Assembly: GCF_009909145.1 (NCBI RefSeq)
Contig: NZ_JAAAPJ010000006.1
Coordinates: 62,001 to 126,000 of the forward strand
Origin: Corallococcus silvisoli
GTDB lineage: Bacteria > Myxococcota > Myxococcia > Myxococcales > Myxococcaceae
DNA length: 64,000 bases
Direction: 5' to 3'
Shown here: positions 26,803 through 38,235 of the stretch, piece by piece
Layout of the letters: every line of letters starts with the position of its first letter
How positions within the stretch are numbered: the stretch's first letter is position 1
The notes under the pieces: model-generated
What the model saw: the letters and a program-made list of their open reading frames with translations, nothing else
Told to the model about the DNA's origin: nothing
Databases searched by the model: none
Program-made: the position numbers and the translations under genes

Positions 26803-28338
26803 CTAGTAGGTGTTGTTCTGTCCGAAGTTCTTCATCGTCTTCTTCTTGAGGCTGAAGACCTCGCGCCGGACGTCATCGTCGCTCTGGGCGTTGCGATAGG
26901 CTGCCTGGGTCTGGTCCAGGTCCGCAAGCTCCCCCGCGAGCGCGTCCGCCGAGCTGCCGAAGAGTCGACGCGCGCTGCCCAGCAGGTCGAGCGCTCCGCT
27001 GCGGTTTCCACTCTTCATCGCCTCCGCGGCCGCGTGCAGTTGCTGCGTGCCCAGCGCGCGGATGGCGTGCACCCGAACGTCCCGGTCCAGGTTGGCGTGC
27101 ACCACCTGGTCGTCGTTCGTCACCTTCGCGCCCAGCGCCAGCTTCACCTGGGCGGGCAGGTCCGCCGTCACGTCCACGTACGACAGCGCCGCGTCCAGCA
27201 CGGTCAGGTCGGTCGCGTCCGAGGGCGCGGCCAGCGTCACCTTGGCCACCACGCGCGCGGACTGGCCGCCCGTCAGGTCGTACAGGGGCACGTGCACGGT
27301 GTTGCCCGTGCGCGTGGAGGGCAGGCCCATCACCTCCAGGCCGCTCACGCCCGGCGGCAGGGTCAGCGTGAGGCTCACGTCGCGGGCGACGGTGCTGGCG
27401 GCCTGGTCCAGCTCGCGCGTGAAGATGGCGGCCAGCTCCGCCGAATCGTTGATGAAGCCGGAGAAGCCGCCGCCGCGCTCGGCCATGCCGCGCATCAGCA
27501 CGTCGTCGAAGCCCGCGCCCACGCCCAGCGCGCTCACGGTGATGCCCGCCTCGCGCATCTTGCCCACCACGGAGAAGAGGCCCTCGCGGGAGGTCACGCC
27601 GTCGGTGGGCTGGCCGTCGCTCAGCAGGATGGTGCGCGTCACCCGGTACTGCTTCGCGTACGGACGCAGCGCCTCCGCCGCCGCCGTCAGGCCGCCGCTC
27701 ATGTGGGTGGAGCCGTTCACCTGGATGGCGTCGATGGTCTTCAGCAGCGTGGCGCGCGTGGCGTCGTTGATCTCCACGCTGGGCGCCACCGTCACGTCGG
27801 AGCCGAAGTGCACCAGGGCCAGCCGGTCCCCCGTCTTGAGCTGCTTCACCAGCGCCTGGGAGGCGCGCTTCGCGTCGGCCAGCTTGCCACCCTCCATGGA
27901 GCCGGAGCGGTCCACCACCAGCGCCAGGTTCACCGGCACGCGCTGGGGGTTCTCCGGAGAGCGCGCCGACAGCTCGAACCACGCGAACGCCTCACCCGGC
28001 CCCGCCTTCACGTACGCGCCGGACAGCTTGCCCGTGAGCTCCACCGGCCCGGCCCTGCCGGACGCCGGCTGGCCCACGGTCACGGGCAGCACCAGCTGGA
28101 TGGGCGCCTCGCCCGGCTGCACCACCGTGTGGGTCTGGTCCACAGGGGACGGGGCCGCCGCTGGCGCGGGGGTCGTATAGCGCCGGCGCAGGTGCCCGTT
28201 GGGGAGCCGGTCGAATTCGTATCCGGAGTCCGTGGGCTGGGTCGCCGGGGCCTGCCGGAAGGTGGAGAACGCGTCGAGCGCCAGCGCGCCCACGAACAGC
28301 AAGCCAGCGAGGGACAGCAGCAGTTTGGTGCGGTTCAT
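26803..28338 (-). CDS. Von Willebrand factor A domain protein, membrane-anchored
   Basis: The 511-residue protein has an N-terminal hydrophobic anchor (LLLSLAGLLFVGALALDAF). A VWA domain covers about residues 135-310, with the metal site DRSGSM near 143, a conserved Thr region STHMSGGL and the LSDGQPTDG motif. A beta-rich part and a helical end follow. Bacterial relatives act in surface or stress-related complexes. The ATG at 28338 gives MNRTKLLLS; the upstream extension is unlikely. A 28-base gap leads into the membrane coiled-coil gene, so the two probably form an operon. Confidence 0.85.
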   Translation of the reverse strand: MNRTKLLLSLAGLLFVGALALDAFSTFRQAPATQPTDSGYEFDRLPNGHLRRRYTTPAPAAAPSPVDQTHTVVQPGEAPIQLVLPVTVGQPASGRAGPVELTGKLSGAYVKAGPGEAFAWFELSARSPENPQRVPVNLALVVDRSGSMEGGKLADAKRASQALVKQLKTGDRLALVHFGSDVTVAPSVEINDATRATLLKTIDAIQVNGSTHMSGGLTAAAEALRPYAKQYRVTRTILLSDGQPTDGVTSREGLFSVVGKMREAGITVSALGVGAGFDDVLMRGMAERGGGFSGFINDSAELAAIFTRELDQAASTVARDVSLTLTLPPGVSGLEVMGLPSTRTGNTVHVPLYDLTGGQSARVVAKVTLAAPSDATDLTVLDAALSYVDVTADLPAQVKLALGAKVTNDDQVVHANLDRDVRVHAIRALGTQQLHAAAEAMKSGNRSGALDLLGSARRLFGSSADALAGELADLDQTQAAYRNAQSDDDVRREVFSLKKKTMKNFGQNNTY

Positions 28339-28472
28339 GCGCGGCACGACCTTGTGATGGGAGCGGGCGGACGAGCACACGCTCGCAGAGCCCCTCCCCC
28401 AGCGCATCGGTCAGCGGGAGGACCCTCCTCCCGATGACCGATGGAGCGGATCCGCGCCGCTTCGCCTCCGCG

Positions 28473-31319
<2,847 letters not shown>

Positions 31320-31521
31320 GCGGAGGGCTCGCGGTGGAAGAACTTGGCCGTGCGGACGGAACGTCCCGGGACGCGGACGTGGACAGGCGAACGATTGAGG
31401 ATCGCCGCCATGCAGGCAAGGGGCCTATGGGAAGAGCGTGAGGATGCAAAGCATTCCCTGTGATTGAAGGTGAAGCGGGCTTTGGGATCCGTCTTCCTTC
31501 CCGGGAGGCGGAGATGACACC

Positions 31522-33312
31522 ATGATGCGTGCGGAGAGCCTCGGCATGTCTTCTGGCGCCACGTCCAAAGCCTCCCGCCCGGAGTCGGATCCCCGCATGA
31601 CGGACGCGGACGCACCCACCCTGTCGGCGCGCGTCATGGACGGAGGGAGCCCCGGGGGCTCCGACGAAGGCTTCGTCCTCGTGGACCGCACGGGCCGCGT
31701 CATGGCCTTCAACGCGCAAGCCACGGTGCACTTCGGCATTCCGGCGCCCCCGCACCTGGACCAGGCCCGTCTGCCTGGGTGCGAATGGGTGCGGGATGAC
31801 GGCACACCGCTGCCTCCGCACGAAGCGCCGCTGGCGCGGGCCCTGGCGGGTGAGGCGGTGGCCGCGGCGGTGTGGCGGGTGCGCCGCCCGGACGGGGCGC
31901 ACGCCCTGCTGAAGGCCGAGGCGGTGCCGGTGATGGGGGGAGATGGACAAGCCGCCGCGGCGCTCCTGCGCACCCGCGCGGTGGAGGTGCTGCCCGCTCC
32001 GATGCGGGACGCCTCGCGCCTGCTGGCGGAGGCGGGCGCGCTCCTGGGCGCGTCGGTGGACGCGGAGGCGCCGTTGGAGCCGCTGCTCCAACTGCTGGTG
32101 CCCGCGCTGGGCGATGGTGCCGTGTTCATCCTGAGGGCTCCGGGCGCCACCCCGCTGGAGGAGGGCCTGCGCGTGGCGGCGTCGCTGCACCGGGACTCGG
32201 GCCGGCACGGGCTCTTGCGCGAGCTGCTCGGCCGCCATCTGCCGGATCCCTCCGTGTCGGGCGACCTGCCCGCGGTCTTCTCCTCCGGGGCGGTGGGGCG
32301 CCTGCCCATCCTCTCCGAGGAGCACGTGGCCGCCGCCGCGCGGGACGCGGAGCACGCGCGGCTGATGCGCGAGGTGGGCCCGCACGGATGCCTGAGCGTT
32401 CCTTTGGGCGCGCGCGGCGGCGTGCTGGGCGCGCTGCTGGTGCTGCGCTCGGACGTACGGCATGCCTTCGGCGCGGACGAGGAGTCCTTCCTGGTGGAGC
32501 TGGCCCACCGCACCGCGCTCTTCCTGGAGAACGCGCGGCTGTTGCGCGAGGCGCGCGAGGCGGTGCGCCAGCGCGACGAGTTCCTGGGCATCGCGAGCCA
32601 CGAACTCAAGACGCCGCTCACGCCGTTGAGCCTCAAGGTGCAGTTGCTCCAGAAGCAGGTGGTGGTGCTGGCGCGCGAGGGCAGGGAGGTGCCCACCGAG
32701 CGCGTCGCGGAGGCCCTGGACGTGGTGCAGCGTCAGGTGCGCCGGCTGTCGGGGCTGGTGGACAGCCTGCTGGACGTGTCGCGCATCACCGCGGGCCGGC
32801 TGCGGCTGGAGCTGGAGGAGCTGGACCTGGCGAGCGTGGCGGCGGAGATCCTCTACCGCTTCTCCGCCGCGGCGGCGCAGAGCGGCACGGAGCTGGGCCT
32901 GGAGGCGCCGGTGCCGGTGGTGGGCCGGTGGGACCGGCTGCGGCTGGAGCAGGTGGTGACGAACCTGGTGTCCAACGCGCTCAAGTACGGCGCGGGCCAG
33001 CCGGTGGTGGTGGGCGTGGAGGCGCGGGGCACGCTGGCGCGGCTCACCGTGAAGGACCACGGCATCGGCATCGCGCCGGACGACCTGACGCGCATCTTCG
33101 AGCGCTTCGAGCGCGCGGTGAGCGACCGGCACTACGGCGGTTTGGGGCTGGGGCTCTACATCACCCGCCAGATTGTCGAGGCGTTCGGCGGCACGGTGCG
33201 CGCCGCCAGCGCTCCCGGCGAGGGCTCCACGTTCACCCTGGAGCTGCCCCGGGGCGACATCCCGGAGGAGTGGCTCACCGCGCAGGCGGCGCCGGGGCCC
33301 ACCGGGGAGTAG
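31522..33312 (+). CDS. Sensor histidine kinase with PAS and GAF domains
   Basis: The 596-residue kinase has an N-terminal PAS-like domain (FVLVDRTGRVMAFNAQATVHFG) and a GAF domain near residues 170-345 (CLSVPLGARGGVLGALLVLRS). The kinase core has IASHELKTPLTPLSL, LVSNALKYGAGQP, and GLGLGLYITRQIVEAFGG. It has no receiver or membrane segment. It is divergent from the hybrid kinase with a 200-base gap, so the two may share regulatory input. The start ATG has GGAG 8 bases upstream. Confidence 0.93.
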   Translation: MMRAESLGMSSGATSKASRPESDPRMTDADAPTLSARVMDGGSPGGSDEGFVLVDRTGRVMAFNAQATVHFGIPAPPHLDQARLPGCEWVRDDGTPLPPHEAPLARALAGEAVAAAVWRVRRPDGAHALLKAEAVPVMGGDGQAAAALLRTRAVEVLPAPMRDASRLLAEAGALLGASVDAEAPLEPLLQLLVPALGDGAVFILRAPGATPLEEGLRVAASLHRDSGRHGLLRELLGRHLPDPSVSGDLPAVFSSGAVGRLPILSEEHVAAAARDAEHARLMREVGPHGCLSVPLGARGGVLGALLVLRSDVRHAFGADEESFLVELAHRTALFLENARLLREAREAVRQRDEFLGIASHELKTPLTPLSLKVQLLQKQVVVLAREGREVPTERVAEALDVVQRQVRRLSGLVDSLLDVSRITAGRLRLELEELDLASVAAEILYRFSAAAAQSGTELGLEAPVPVVGRWDRLRLEQVVTNLVSNALKYGAGQPVVVGVEARGTLARLTVKDHGIGIAPDDLTRIFERFERAVSDRHYGGLGLGLYITRQIVEAFGGTVRAASAPGEGSTFTLELPRGDIPEEWLTAQAAPGPTGE

Positions 33313-33321
33313 CGGGCGCCT

Positions 33322-33837
33322 TCAGGCGACCTCCAGCACGGTCCATTCGCGCACCTCTCCCGCGAGCGTCACCTCCACGGTGTCGCCCGCGCGGCGGCCC
33401 AGCAGGGCGCGGCCCACGGGAGAGCTGGGGGTGATGACGGAGAGGAAGCCGTCGCCGCCGGGGCCGGTGAGCTCCGTGCCCGCGCCGGCGGGGAGGACGA
33501 AGAAGGTGCGCTCGGCGAAGCCGTCCTCGTCCTCGGTGCTGACGTCCACCAGCGCGCCCAGGCCCACGGGTCCCTGGCGCGGGAAGCGGGGCAGCTCCTT
33601 CTGGCCGAAGGCGGTGAGCGCCTGAAGCTCCTCCTGGAGGCGGCGGGCGCGCTGGGCCTGCCCCGTGGCCAGGCTGCCGTACTCGATGGCGGCGCGGCCG
33701 TCCTCCTTTTTCTCGGACTCGGTGGCGAGGCTGCGCGCGGCCTCGCGGGCGTCGGCTTCCGCGCGGTGGGCCAGCCGGTCGCTCTGCTGAAGCCGGTCGG
33801 CCAGTTGGTGGAGCAGGGTGTGCTTGTCGAGTCGCAT
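33322..33837 (-). CDS. GreA/GreB-family transcription elongation factor-like protein
   Basis: The 171-residue protein has an N-terminal helical region with ATESEKKEDGRAAIEYGSL near residue 40 (the coiled-coil tip region in GreA). A C-terminal FKBP-like domain ends SPVGRALLGRRAGDTVEVTL, the GreA C-terminal signature. Gre factors rescue backtracked RNA polymerase. The tip lacks an exact match to the usual acidic pair, so activity on the polymerase may differ. It is convergent with the preceding kinase gene, with a 9-base gap. Confidence 0.82.
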   Translation of the reverse strand: MRLDKHTLLHQLADRLQQSDRLAHRAEADAREAARSLATESEKKEDGRAAIEYGSLATGQAQRARRLQEELQALTAFGQKELPRFPRQGPVGLGALVDVSTEDEDGFAERTFFVLPAGAGTELTGPGGDGFLSVITPSSPVGRALLGRRAGDTVEVTLAGEVREWTVLEVA

Positions 33838-33925
33838 GGGTGTCGTTACAGGACTGTAGCGTCCAGGGAAGGGGGCTCCAGTTTTCGGCCCGGCCGGGCC
33901 GGGGGCTTGGGGTTACGATGAAGGC

Positions 33926-34207
33926 ATGACGCCTCAGGAACGCTCGCAGAAGGCCCACGAACTGGTCGCCCACGGCGCCGTGCTGCTGGACGTGCGCACC
34001 CCGGAGGAGTTCCAGCAGGGACACCCGGACGCCGCCCGCAACATCCCCGTGCAGGTGCTGGCCCAGCGCCTGTCGGAGGTGGGCCCGGTGGGCACGCCCG
34101 TGGTGGTGTACTGCGCGGCGGGCGGCCGCAGCGCGGTGGCCGCGGAGCTCCTGCGCAAGGGCGGCTTCCCGGACGTGTTCGACCTCCAATCCGTGAAGAA
34201 CTGGTAG
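33926..34207 (+). CDS. Single-domain rhodanese (sulphur transferase)
   Basis: The 93-residue protein is one rhodanese domain: LLDVRTPEEFQQGHPDAARN near the N-terminus and the active-site loop VVYCAAGGRSA with the catalytic Cys. It transfers sulphane sulphur to acceptors such as thiols or cyanide in the cytoplasm. No signal peptide is present. It is divergent from the Gre-like gene. Confidence 0.92.
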   Translation: MTPQERSQKAHELVAHGAVLLDVRTPEEFQQGHPDAARNIPVQVLAQRLSEVGPVGTPVVVYCAAGGRSAVAAELLRKGGFPDVFDLQSVKNW

Positions 34208-34275
34208 CCAAGGGCCCTCGGCCGGGGCCCGCGTGACAGCGGGCCCGGTCTGGGTCAGCGTGCGCCCCGCGCGCC

Positions 34276-35169
34276 ATGCAGACCCGCACCACTGGCTTCC
34301 TCCTCGTCGCTCTCTCCGGCGCCTCCTTTGGCGCGCTGGGGCTGTTCGCGCGGCTCGCCTACGCGGCGGGCGCGGACATGCCCACGCTGCTGTTCCTGCG
34401 CTTCACGCTGGCGGGCCTGGTGCTCGCCGGGGTGATGGTGGCCAGGGGCGGGCGCTGGCCCCGGGGCCGGGTGCTGGGCGGCCTGGTGCTGCTGGGCGCG
34501 CTGGGCTACTTCGCGGAAGGCAGCGCCTACTTCATCGCGCTCCAGCACGCGTCCGCGGGGCTGGTGGCGCTGCTGCTGTACCTGTTCCCCGCGCTGGTGG
34601 CGGTGCTCCAGGTGGCCCTGGGCCGCGAACACCTGAGCCGTCCGCGCTGGCTGGCGGTGGGGCTGGCCCTGTGCGGCACGGCGCTCACGGTGGATCCCGG
34701 CCCGGACGCGGAGCCGCTGGGCATCGCCCTGGGCGTGCTGTCGGCGGTCATCTACGCGCTCTACGTCCTGTCCAGCGCGCGCGTGGTGGGCCCGGCGGGG
34801 CCGCTCGCGGCGAGCACCGTCGTCCCGCTGTCGGCGGGGCTCGCGTTCGGCCTGCTGATGCTGGTGAAGGGCCCGTCCTTCCCCCGGACGCCGGGGGGAT
34901 GGGGCGCGGTGATGGGCCTGTCGCTGCTGTCCACGGTGGTGGCCATGCTCACCTTCTTCGCGGGCCTCAAGCGCATCGGGCCGGTGAACACGTCGCTGCT
35001 CTCCACGCTGGAGCCGGTGATGGCCGTGGTGCTGGGCGCGCTCTTCCTGGGCGAGCGCCTGTCGCTCCGTCAGGGCCTGGGCGGCCTGCTCATCCTCGTG
35101 GCGGTGGCGGTGCTGGCCCGGTCCGACCCGGGCCCGCAGACCTCCGCGTCACAGGCAGCCGGGGCCTGA
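34276..35169 (+). CDS. EamA/DMT-family transporter
   Basis: The 297-residue protein has ten membrane segments in two EamA repeats, with GASFGALGLFARLAYAAGAD near the start and the second-repeat features LNTSLLSTLEPVMAVVLGALFLGE in outline (here VNTSLLSTLEPV). The family exports small metabolites such as amino acids. The neighbours give no clue to the substrate. It lies 68 bases after the rhodanese gene in the same direction. Confidence 0.9.
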   Translation: MQTRTTGFLLVALSGASFGALGLFARLAYAAGADMPTLLFLRFTLAGLVLAGVMVARGGRWPRGRVLGGLVLLGALGYFAEGSAYFIALQHASAGLVALLLYLFPALVAVLQVALGREHLSRPRWLAVGLALCGTALTVDPGPDAEPLGIALGVLSAVIYALYVLSSARVVGPAGPLAASTVVPLSAGLAFGLLMLVKGPSFPRTPGGWGAVMGLSLLSTVVAMLTFFAGLKRIGPVNTSLLSTLEPVMAVVLGALFLGERLSLRQGLGGLLILVAVAVLARSDPGPQTSASQAAGA

Positions 35170-35200
35170 GCGCGGGGGGCGCCCTCCCGTCAGGCCGCGG

Positions 35201-36133
35201 CTACAGGCGCTCCAGGAAGTGGCGCACGTCGTCCACGAAGCGCCGCGGGCGCTCGGCGTGCGGGGCGTGGCCGGTGTCCGGATAGAGCAGGTACTTCGAG
35301 CCACGGATGGCGCGGGCCAGGGCGCGCTGCTCGTCCACGGAGAAGAAGCCATCGTGGTCGCCGCTGATGATGAGCGTGGGCACGCGCAGGCGTCCCAGGC
35401 GCGCGGCGTGGTCCTCCGCGATGAGGCCGTCCAGCGCGTCCTGCCACACGCGCGCGGGCAGCTTGGAGCTCTCCGCCACCAGCGTGTCCAGGTAGGACGC
35501 CGGTACCGGCGCGTGGAAGGTGCTGGCCTGGAAGTCGCGGATGAACGCCGGGTCCACGGGGTCCGTCAGCGTGTCGACGAACTCCTTCAACCCCAGCGCC
35601 ACTTCGTTGCCCGCCACCGTGGGCGCGGAGCCCACGAGCACCAGCGCCTTCACGCGGCCCGGGGAGTCCAGCGCCACCTGCTGCGCGATGAAGCTGCCCA
35701 TGGAGTGGCCCACCAGCACGGCGCGCGAGAGGCGCTTCGCGTCCAGGAAGGCCACCACGTCCTTCGCGAACGCCTGCTGCGTGTAGCAACACGCCGGGCG
35801 GGACGAATCGCCGTGGCCCCGCTGGTCCAGCGCGTAGACATGCACGTCGCGCGGGAAGTGGGGCAGGTCCAGGTCCCAGGTGTGGTGTGAATCCGTGTAG
35901 CCGTGCAGGAAGACGACGGCGGGCCCGTCGCCGCGGCCCTGCTCCACGTAGCGGAGCGTGACGCCGGTGGGCAGCCGCACGGAGCCCTCGCGCGGGGTGG
36001 TGCCTCCCTGGCGGTCGGAGTCCTCCAGGGCCTCGGAGGCTCTCGCGAGTCCAGGCTCGGCGCCCGGGGCCGCGTCGGGTCCACAGCCGGCGAGCAGCAG
36101 CAGTGCGAGGAGTGAGGGAAGAGTGCGCGTCAT
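35201..36133 (-). CDS. Alpha/beta-hydrolase lipoprotein
   Basis: The 310-residue protein has a lipoprotein signal ending LLLAGC (Cys17). The alpha/beta-hydrolase fold has an oxyanion-type VVFLHGYTDSHHTW and the nucleophile elbow VLVGHSMGSF; ISGDHDGFF supplies the acid residue and DTGHAPH the catalytic His. It probably acts on a small ester or epoxide in the periplasm. Its promoter region upstream is unusually rich in palindromes. Confidence 0.9.
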   Translation of the reverse strand: MTRTLPSLLALLLLAGCGPDAAPGAEPGLARASEALEDSDRQGGTTPREGSVRLPTGVTLRYVEQGRGDGPAVVFLHGYTDSHHTWDLDLPHFPRDVHVYALDQRGHGDSSRPACCYTQQAFAKDVVAFLDAKRLSRAVLVGHSMGSFIAQQVALDSPGRVKALVLVGSAPTVAGNEVALGLKEFVDTLTDPVDPAFIRDFQASTFHAPVPASYLDTLVAESSKLPARVWQDALDGLIAEDHAARLGRLRVPTLIISGDHDGFFSVDEQRALARAIRGSKYLLYPDTGHAPHAERPRRFVDDVRHFLERL

Positions 36134-36193
36134 GCGTCAGGGCCTCGGGGATGGGACGCGGTGGGTCGGTCCACCGCGACGCACGCCATCCTA

Positions 36194-36263
36194 AAGTGAC
36201 CTCTGACATCGCTTCCGGAAACCTGCCCTGGCAGGTCACTTCCGACCTGTCAGGACGGGTCGG
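36194..36263. repeat. Nested palindromes upstream of the lipoprotein hydrolase gene
   Basis: Within 70 bases lie AAGTGACCT (36194-36202) with its complement AGGTCACTT (36233-36241), TTCCGGAA (36213-36220), the perfect palindrome ACCTGCC-CT-GGCAGGT (36221-36236), and CCGACC (36242-36247) with GGTCGG (36258-36263). Such density suggests an operator or a structured transcript end for the methyltransferase gene, which ends at 36279. Confidence 0.5.
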
Positions 36264-36278
36264 TTCCACCCAGGGGCT

Positions 36279-36851
36279 TCAGGGCCGGCGCGCGAAGATG
36301 AACTCGCCCACGCCGCCCAGGCGCTGCTCGCGCTTGAGGATGCGGAAGCCCGCGCTCTCCACCAGCCGGAAGGTGTCGCGGTTGAGGCGGCAGCCGCCGG
36401 ACAGCTTCCGCCACGCGGGCGTCAGCAGGTCCTGCGCGGTGGCCAGGGCCCCTTGGGGCGCGCGCACGTGCTCCAGCAGGCGCAGCTCGCCGCCCGGCCG
36501 CAGCACCCGCATCACCTCCGCGAGCGCGGTGGCCGGCGCGTCCACGCAACAGAACACCAGGCTGGACACCACCGCGTCGAAGGACGCCTCCGTGAACGGC
36601 AGCGCCTGCGCATCCGCCTGGAGCAGCGCGACGCCGCTCCTGCGCGCCCGCGCCCGGGCCAGCGCCCCCAGGTCCACGTCCACCGCCGTCACCGACGCCA
36701 CCGTGGCCGGGTAGCCCGGGAGGGCCAGGCCCGTGCCCGCGCCCACCTCCAGCACCTTGCCGGCAAGCCCCTCCACCAGGTGCCGCCGGGCGGCGTTGAG
36801 CCCCACCCACCCCAGCGGCGCCATCAGCGCGTCGTACGCCAGTGCCTTCAC
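36279..36851 (-). CDS. Class I SAM-dependent methyltransferase
   Basis: The 190-residue enzyme has the SAM-binding motif VLEVGAGTGLALPGY, the acidic motif TAVDVDLGAL, the motif SFDAVVSSLVFCCVD and the RVLRPGGELRLLEHVR stretch. This is the general UbiE/COQ5-like layout; the substrate is unknown. It lies 46 bases upstream of nothing related; the Lgt-like gene on the same strand ends 45 bases before its start, which could make a short operon with it. Confidence 0.88.
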   Translation of the reverse strand: MKALAYDALMAPLGWVGLNAARRHLVEGLAGKVLEVGAGTGLALPGYPATVASVTAVDVDLGALARARARRSGVALLQADAQALPFTEASFDAVVSSLVFCCVDAPATALAEVMRVLRPGGELRLLEHVRAPQGALATAQDLLTPAWRKLSGGCRLNRDTFRLVESAGFRILKREQRLGGVGEFIFARRP

Positions 36852-36896
36852 GTGGAAACCCCCTCCGTCACGAAGCCAAACGCCAGACGCCCGGAC

Positions 36897-37700
36897 CTAG
36901 CGCGCGGTCTCCACCCGTCCCTGCGGCGCCGGCGGCTTGTGCGAAGGCGCGCTCGCGGTCTGCTTGCGCAGCAGCCCCCACACGCCGTACGCCACCAGCA
37001 GCAGGCTGCCGTACTGCGCGGGCGTCAGGCCGAAGTAGCGCGCGTCCACGTACGACAGGTCCGTGGCCCGGAGGAAGTCCAGGCAGAAGCGGGACACCGC
37101 GTACAGCAGCGCCAGGAGCGGCAGCAGCCGCCCCTTCATCCGAGGCATGTCGCGCACCGCGTAGAGGATGCCGGTGAGGGTGAACAGCACGATGGCGTCG
37201 TAGAAGCCCAGGTCGTGCCGGTTTCCGTTGGGGAACTGCACGGCCAGGAAGAAGTCCGTCAGCTTGCCCGGATGGTCGTGCACCGCGAAGCACCCCAGCC
37301 GCGCCACCGCCCACCCCGGCGCCACGCCCAGCGCGAAGCTGTCCGCGTAGTCGCCGAAGCGCAGCTTCTTCATCCGGAAGAACACCACCGCCGCCAGGAT
37401 GCCGCCCAACAGGCCGCCAAAGGACGACAGGCCATCCCAGAACTTCAGAATCTGGAACGGGCTCTTGGACAGCTCCTCCGGGTGGTAGAAGAACAGGTGC
37501 ACCCAGTGGCCGAAGAGCATTCCGGCCGCCACCCCCCACATCGCGAAGTCCGCCAGCGGGTTGGGATCCAACCCCTCGCGCTCCGCCTGCTTCGTCAGCA
37601 GCTTCGCGGCCAGCAGGATGCCCGCCGCCACGAAGACGTTGAAGGGGTTCAGCTCCAGGGGCCCCAGCTTGAACGAGGGGGCATGCCAATAGGGAATCAA
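36897..37700 (-). CDS. Lgt-like membrane protein (prolipoprotein diacylglyceryl transferase family, atypical)
   Basis: The 267-residue protein with about seven membrane helices starts with LIPYWHAPSFKLGPLELNPF, which matches the family's N-terminus. A TTG start at 37700 has GGAG 5 bases upstream. Lgt adds diacylglycerol to the Cys of lipoproteins. Here the family segment usually read as WDGGMSFHGG appears as WDGLSSFGGLLGG, so the essential His is missing, and the RxGNFxNxE region reads RLGCFAVHDHPG. It may be an Lgt-like enzyme with another substrate, not the housekeeping Lgt. Gene symbol withheld for that reason. Confidence 0.7.
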   Translation of the reverse strand: MIPYWHAPSFKLGPLELNPFNVFVAAGILLAAKLLTKQAEREGLDPNPLADFAMWGVAAGMLFGHWVHLFFYHPEELSKSPFQILKFWDGLSSFGGLLGGILAAVVFFRMKKLRFGDYADSFALGVAPGWAVARLGCFAVHDHPGKLTDFFLAVQFPNGNRHDLGFYDAIVLFTLTGILYAVRDMPRMKGRLLPLLALLYAVSRFCLDFLRATDLSYVDARYFGLTPAQYGSLLLVAYGVWGLLRKQTASAPSHKPPAPQGRVETAR

Positions 37701-38235
37701 GGGGGCTCCAGAAAGGCCAGGGACCCGCCCGGGCAAAGGCCCGGAGGATGGAACGCGAACAATCGGCGCATCCCGGGCTTCCCTCCACCTCTTTTTCCAC
37801 CCCACGCCCGCTGGATTCGCAAGCCCCACGCGAACGCCCCCTCGCGCCCACGCCCCTCCTGCCTGCCCCTTCCCCACATCCGCTGGCGGACAGACCCCCT
37901 GTGCGACCCCAGGCATTGCCCTCGTTCCACGGGGGGAATCCGTTGTCTTTCCGGAGGTTCAGGGAAGCCGAGCGAGGACCGAGACACCAGACAAGAGGTG
38001 TCTATTACGGAAATCCCGTGATTTTTTGTCAGGGGGCCGCGGTCAAATCACACGGTTGGGCCCCGCGAGCGGGGAGAGGGGAGGGCAGGCGATGACATGG
38101 CTCCGGGCGACGCCCGCGAGCCCAACCCACCGGAACCCGAAGGGGCTTGTCAGGGTCCCCAGGTGGGCGCGGTCTTCACGCGGGTGCTCCCCCTTCGGGG
38201 CCCTGCGCGGATTGGTGGTTCAAGGAGCACACCTC
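37701..38235. other. Long intergenic region before the subtilisin-like protease
   Basis: No convincing gene is seen. The 37980-38040 part is A/T-rich for this genome. It contains the perfect inverted repeat AGACACC (37982-37988) / GGTGTCT (37997-38003) and then ATTTTTTGTC, so the promoter of the protease gene may be here, with an operator at the repeat. Open frames across the rest lack codon bias. Confidence 0.45.
37982..38003. promoter_or_regulatory. Inverted repeat, candidate operator
   Basis: AGACACC and GGTGTCT are perfect complements separated by 8 bases, in an A/T-rich patch about 235 bases before the protease start codon. The binding protein is unknown. Confidence 0.4.
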
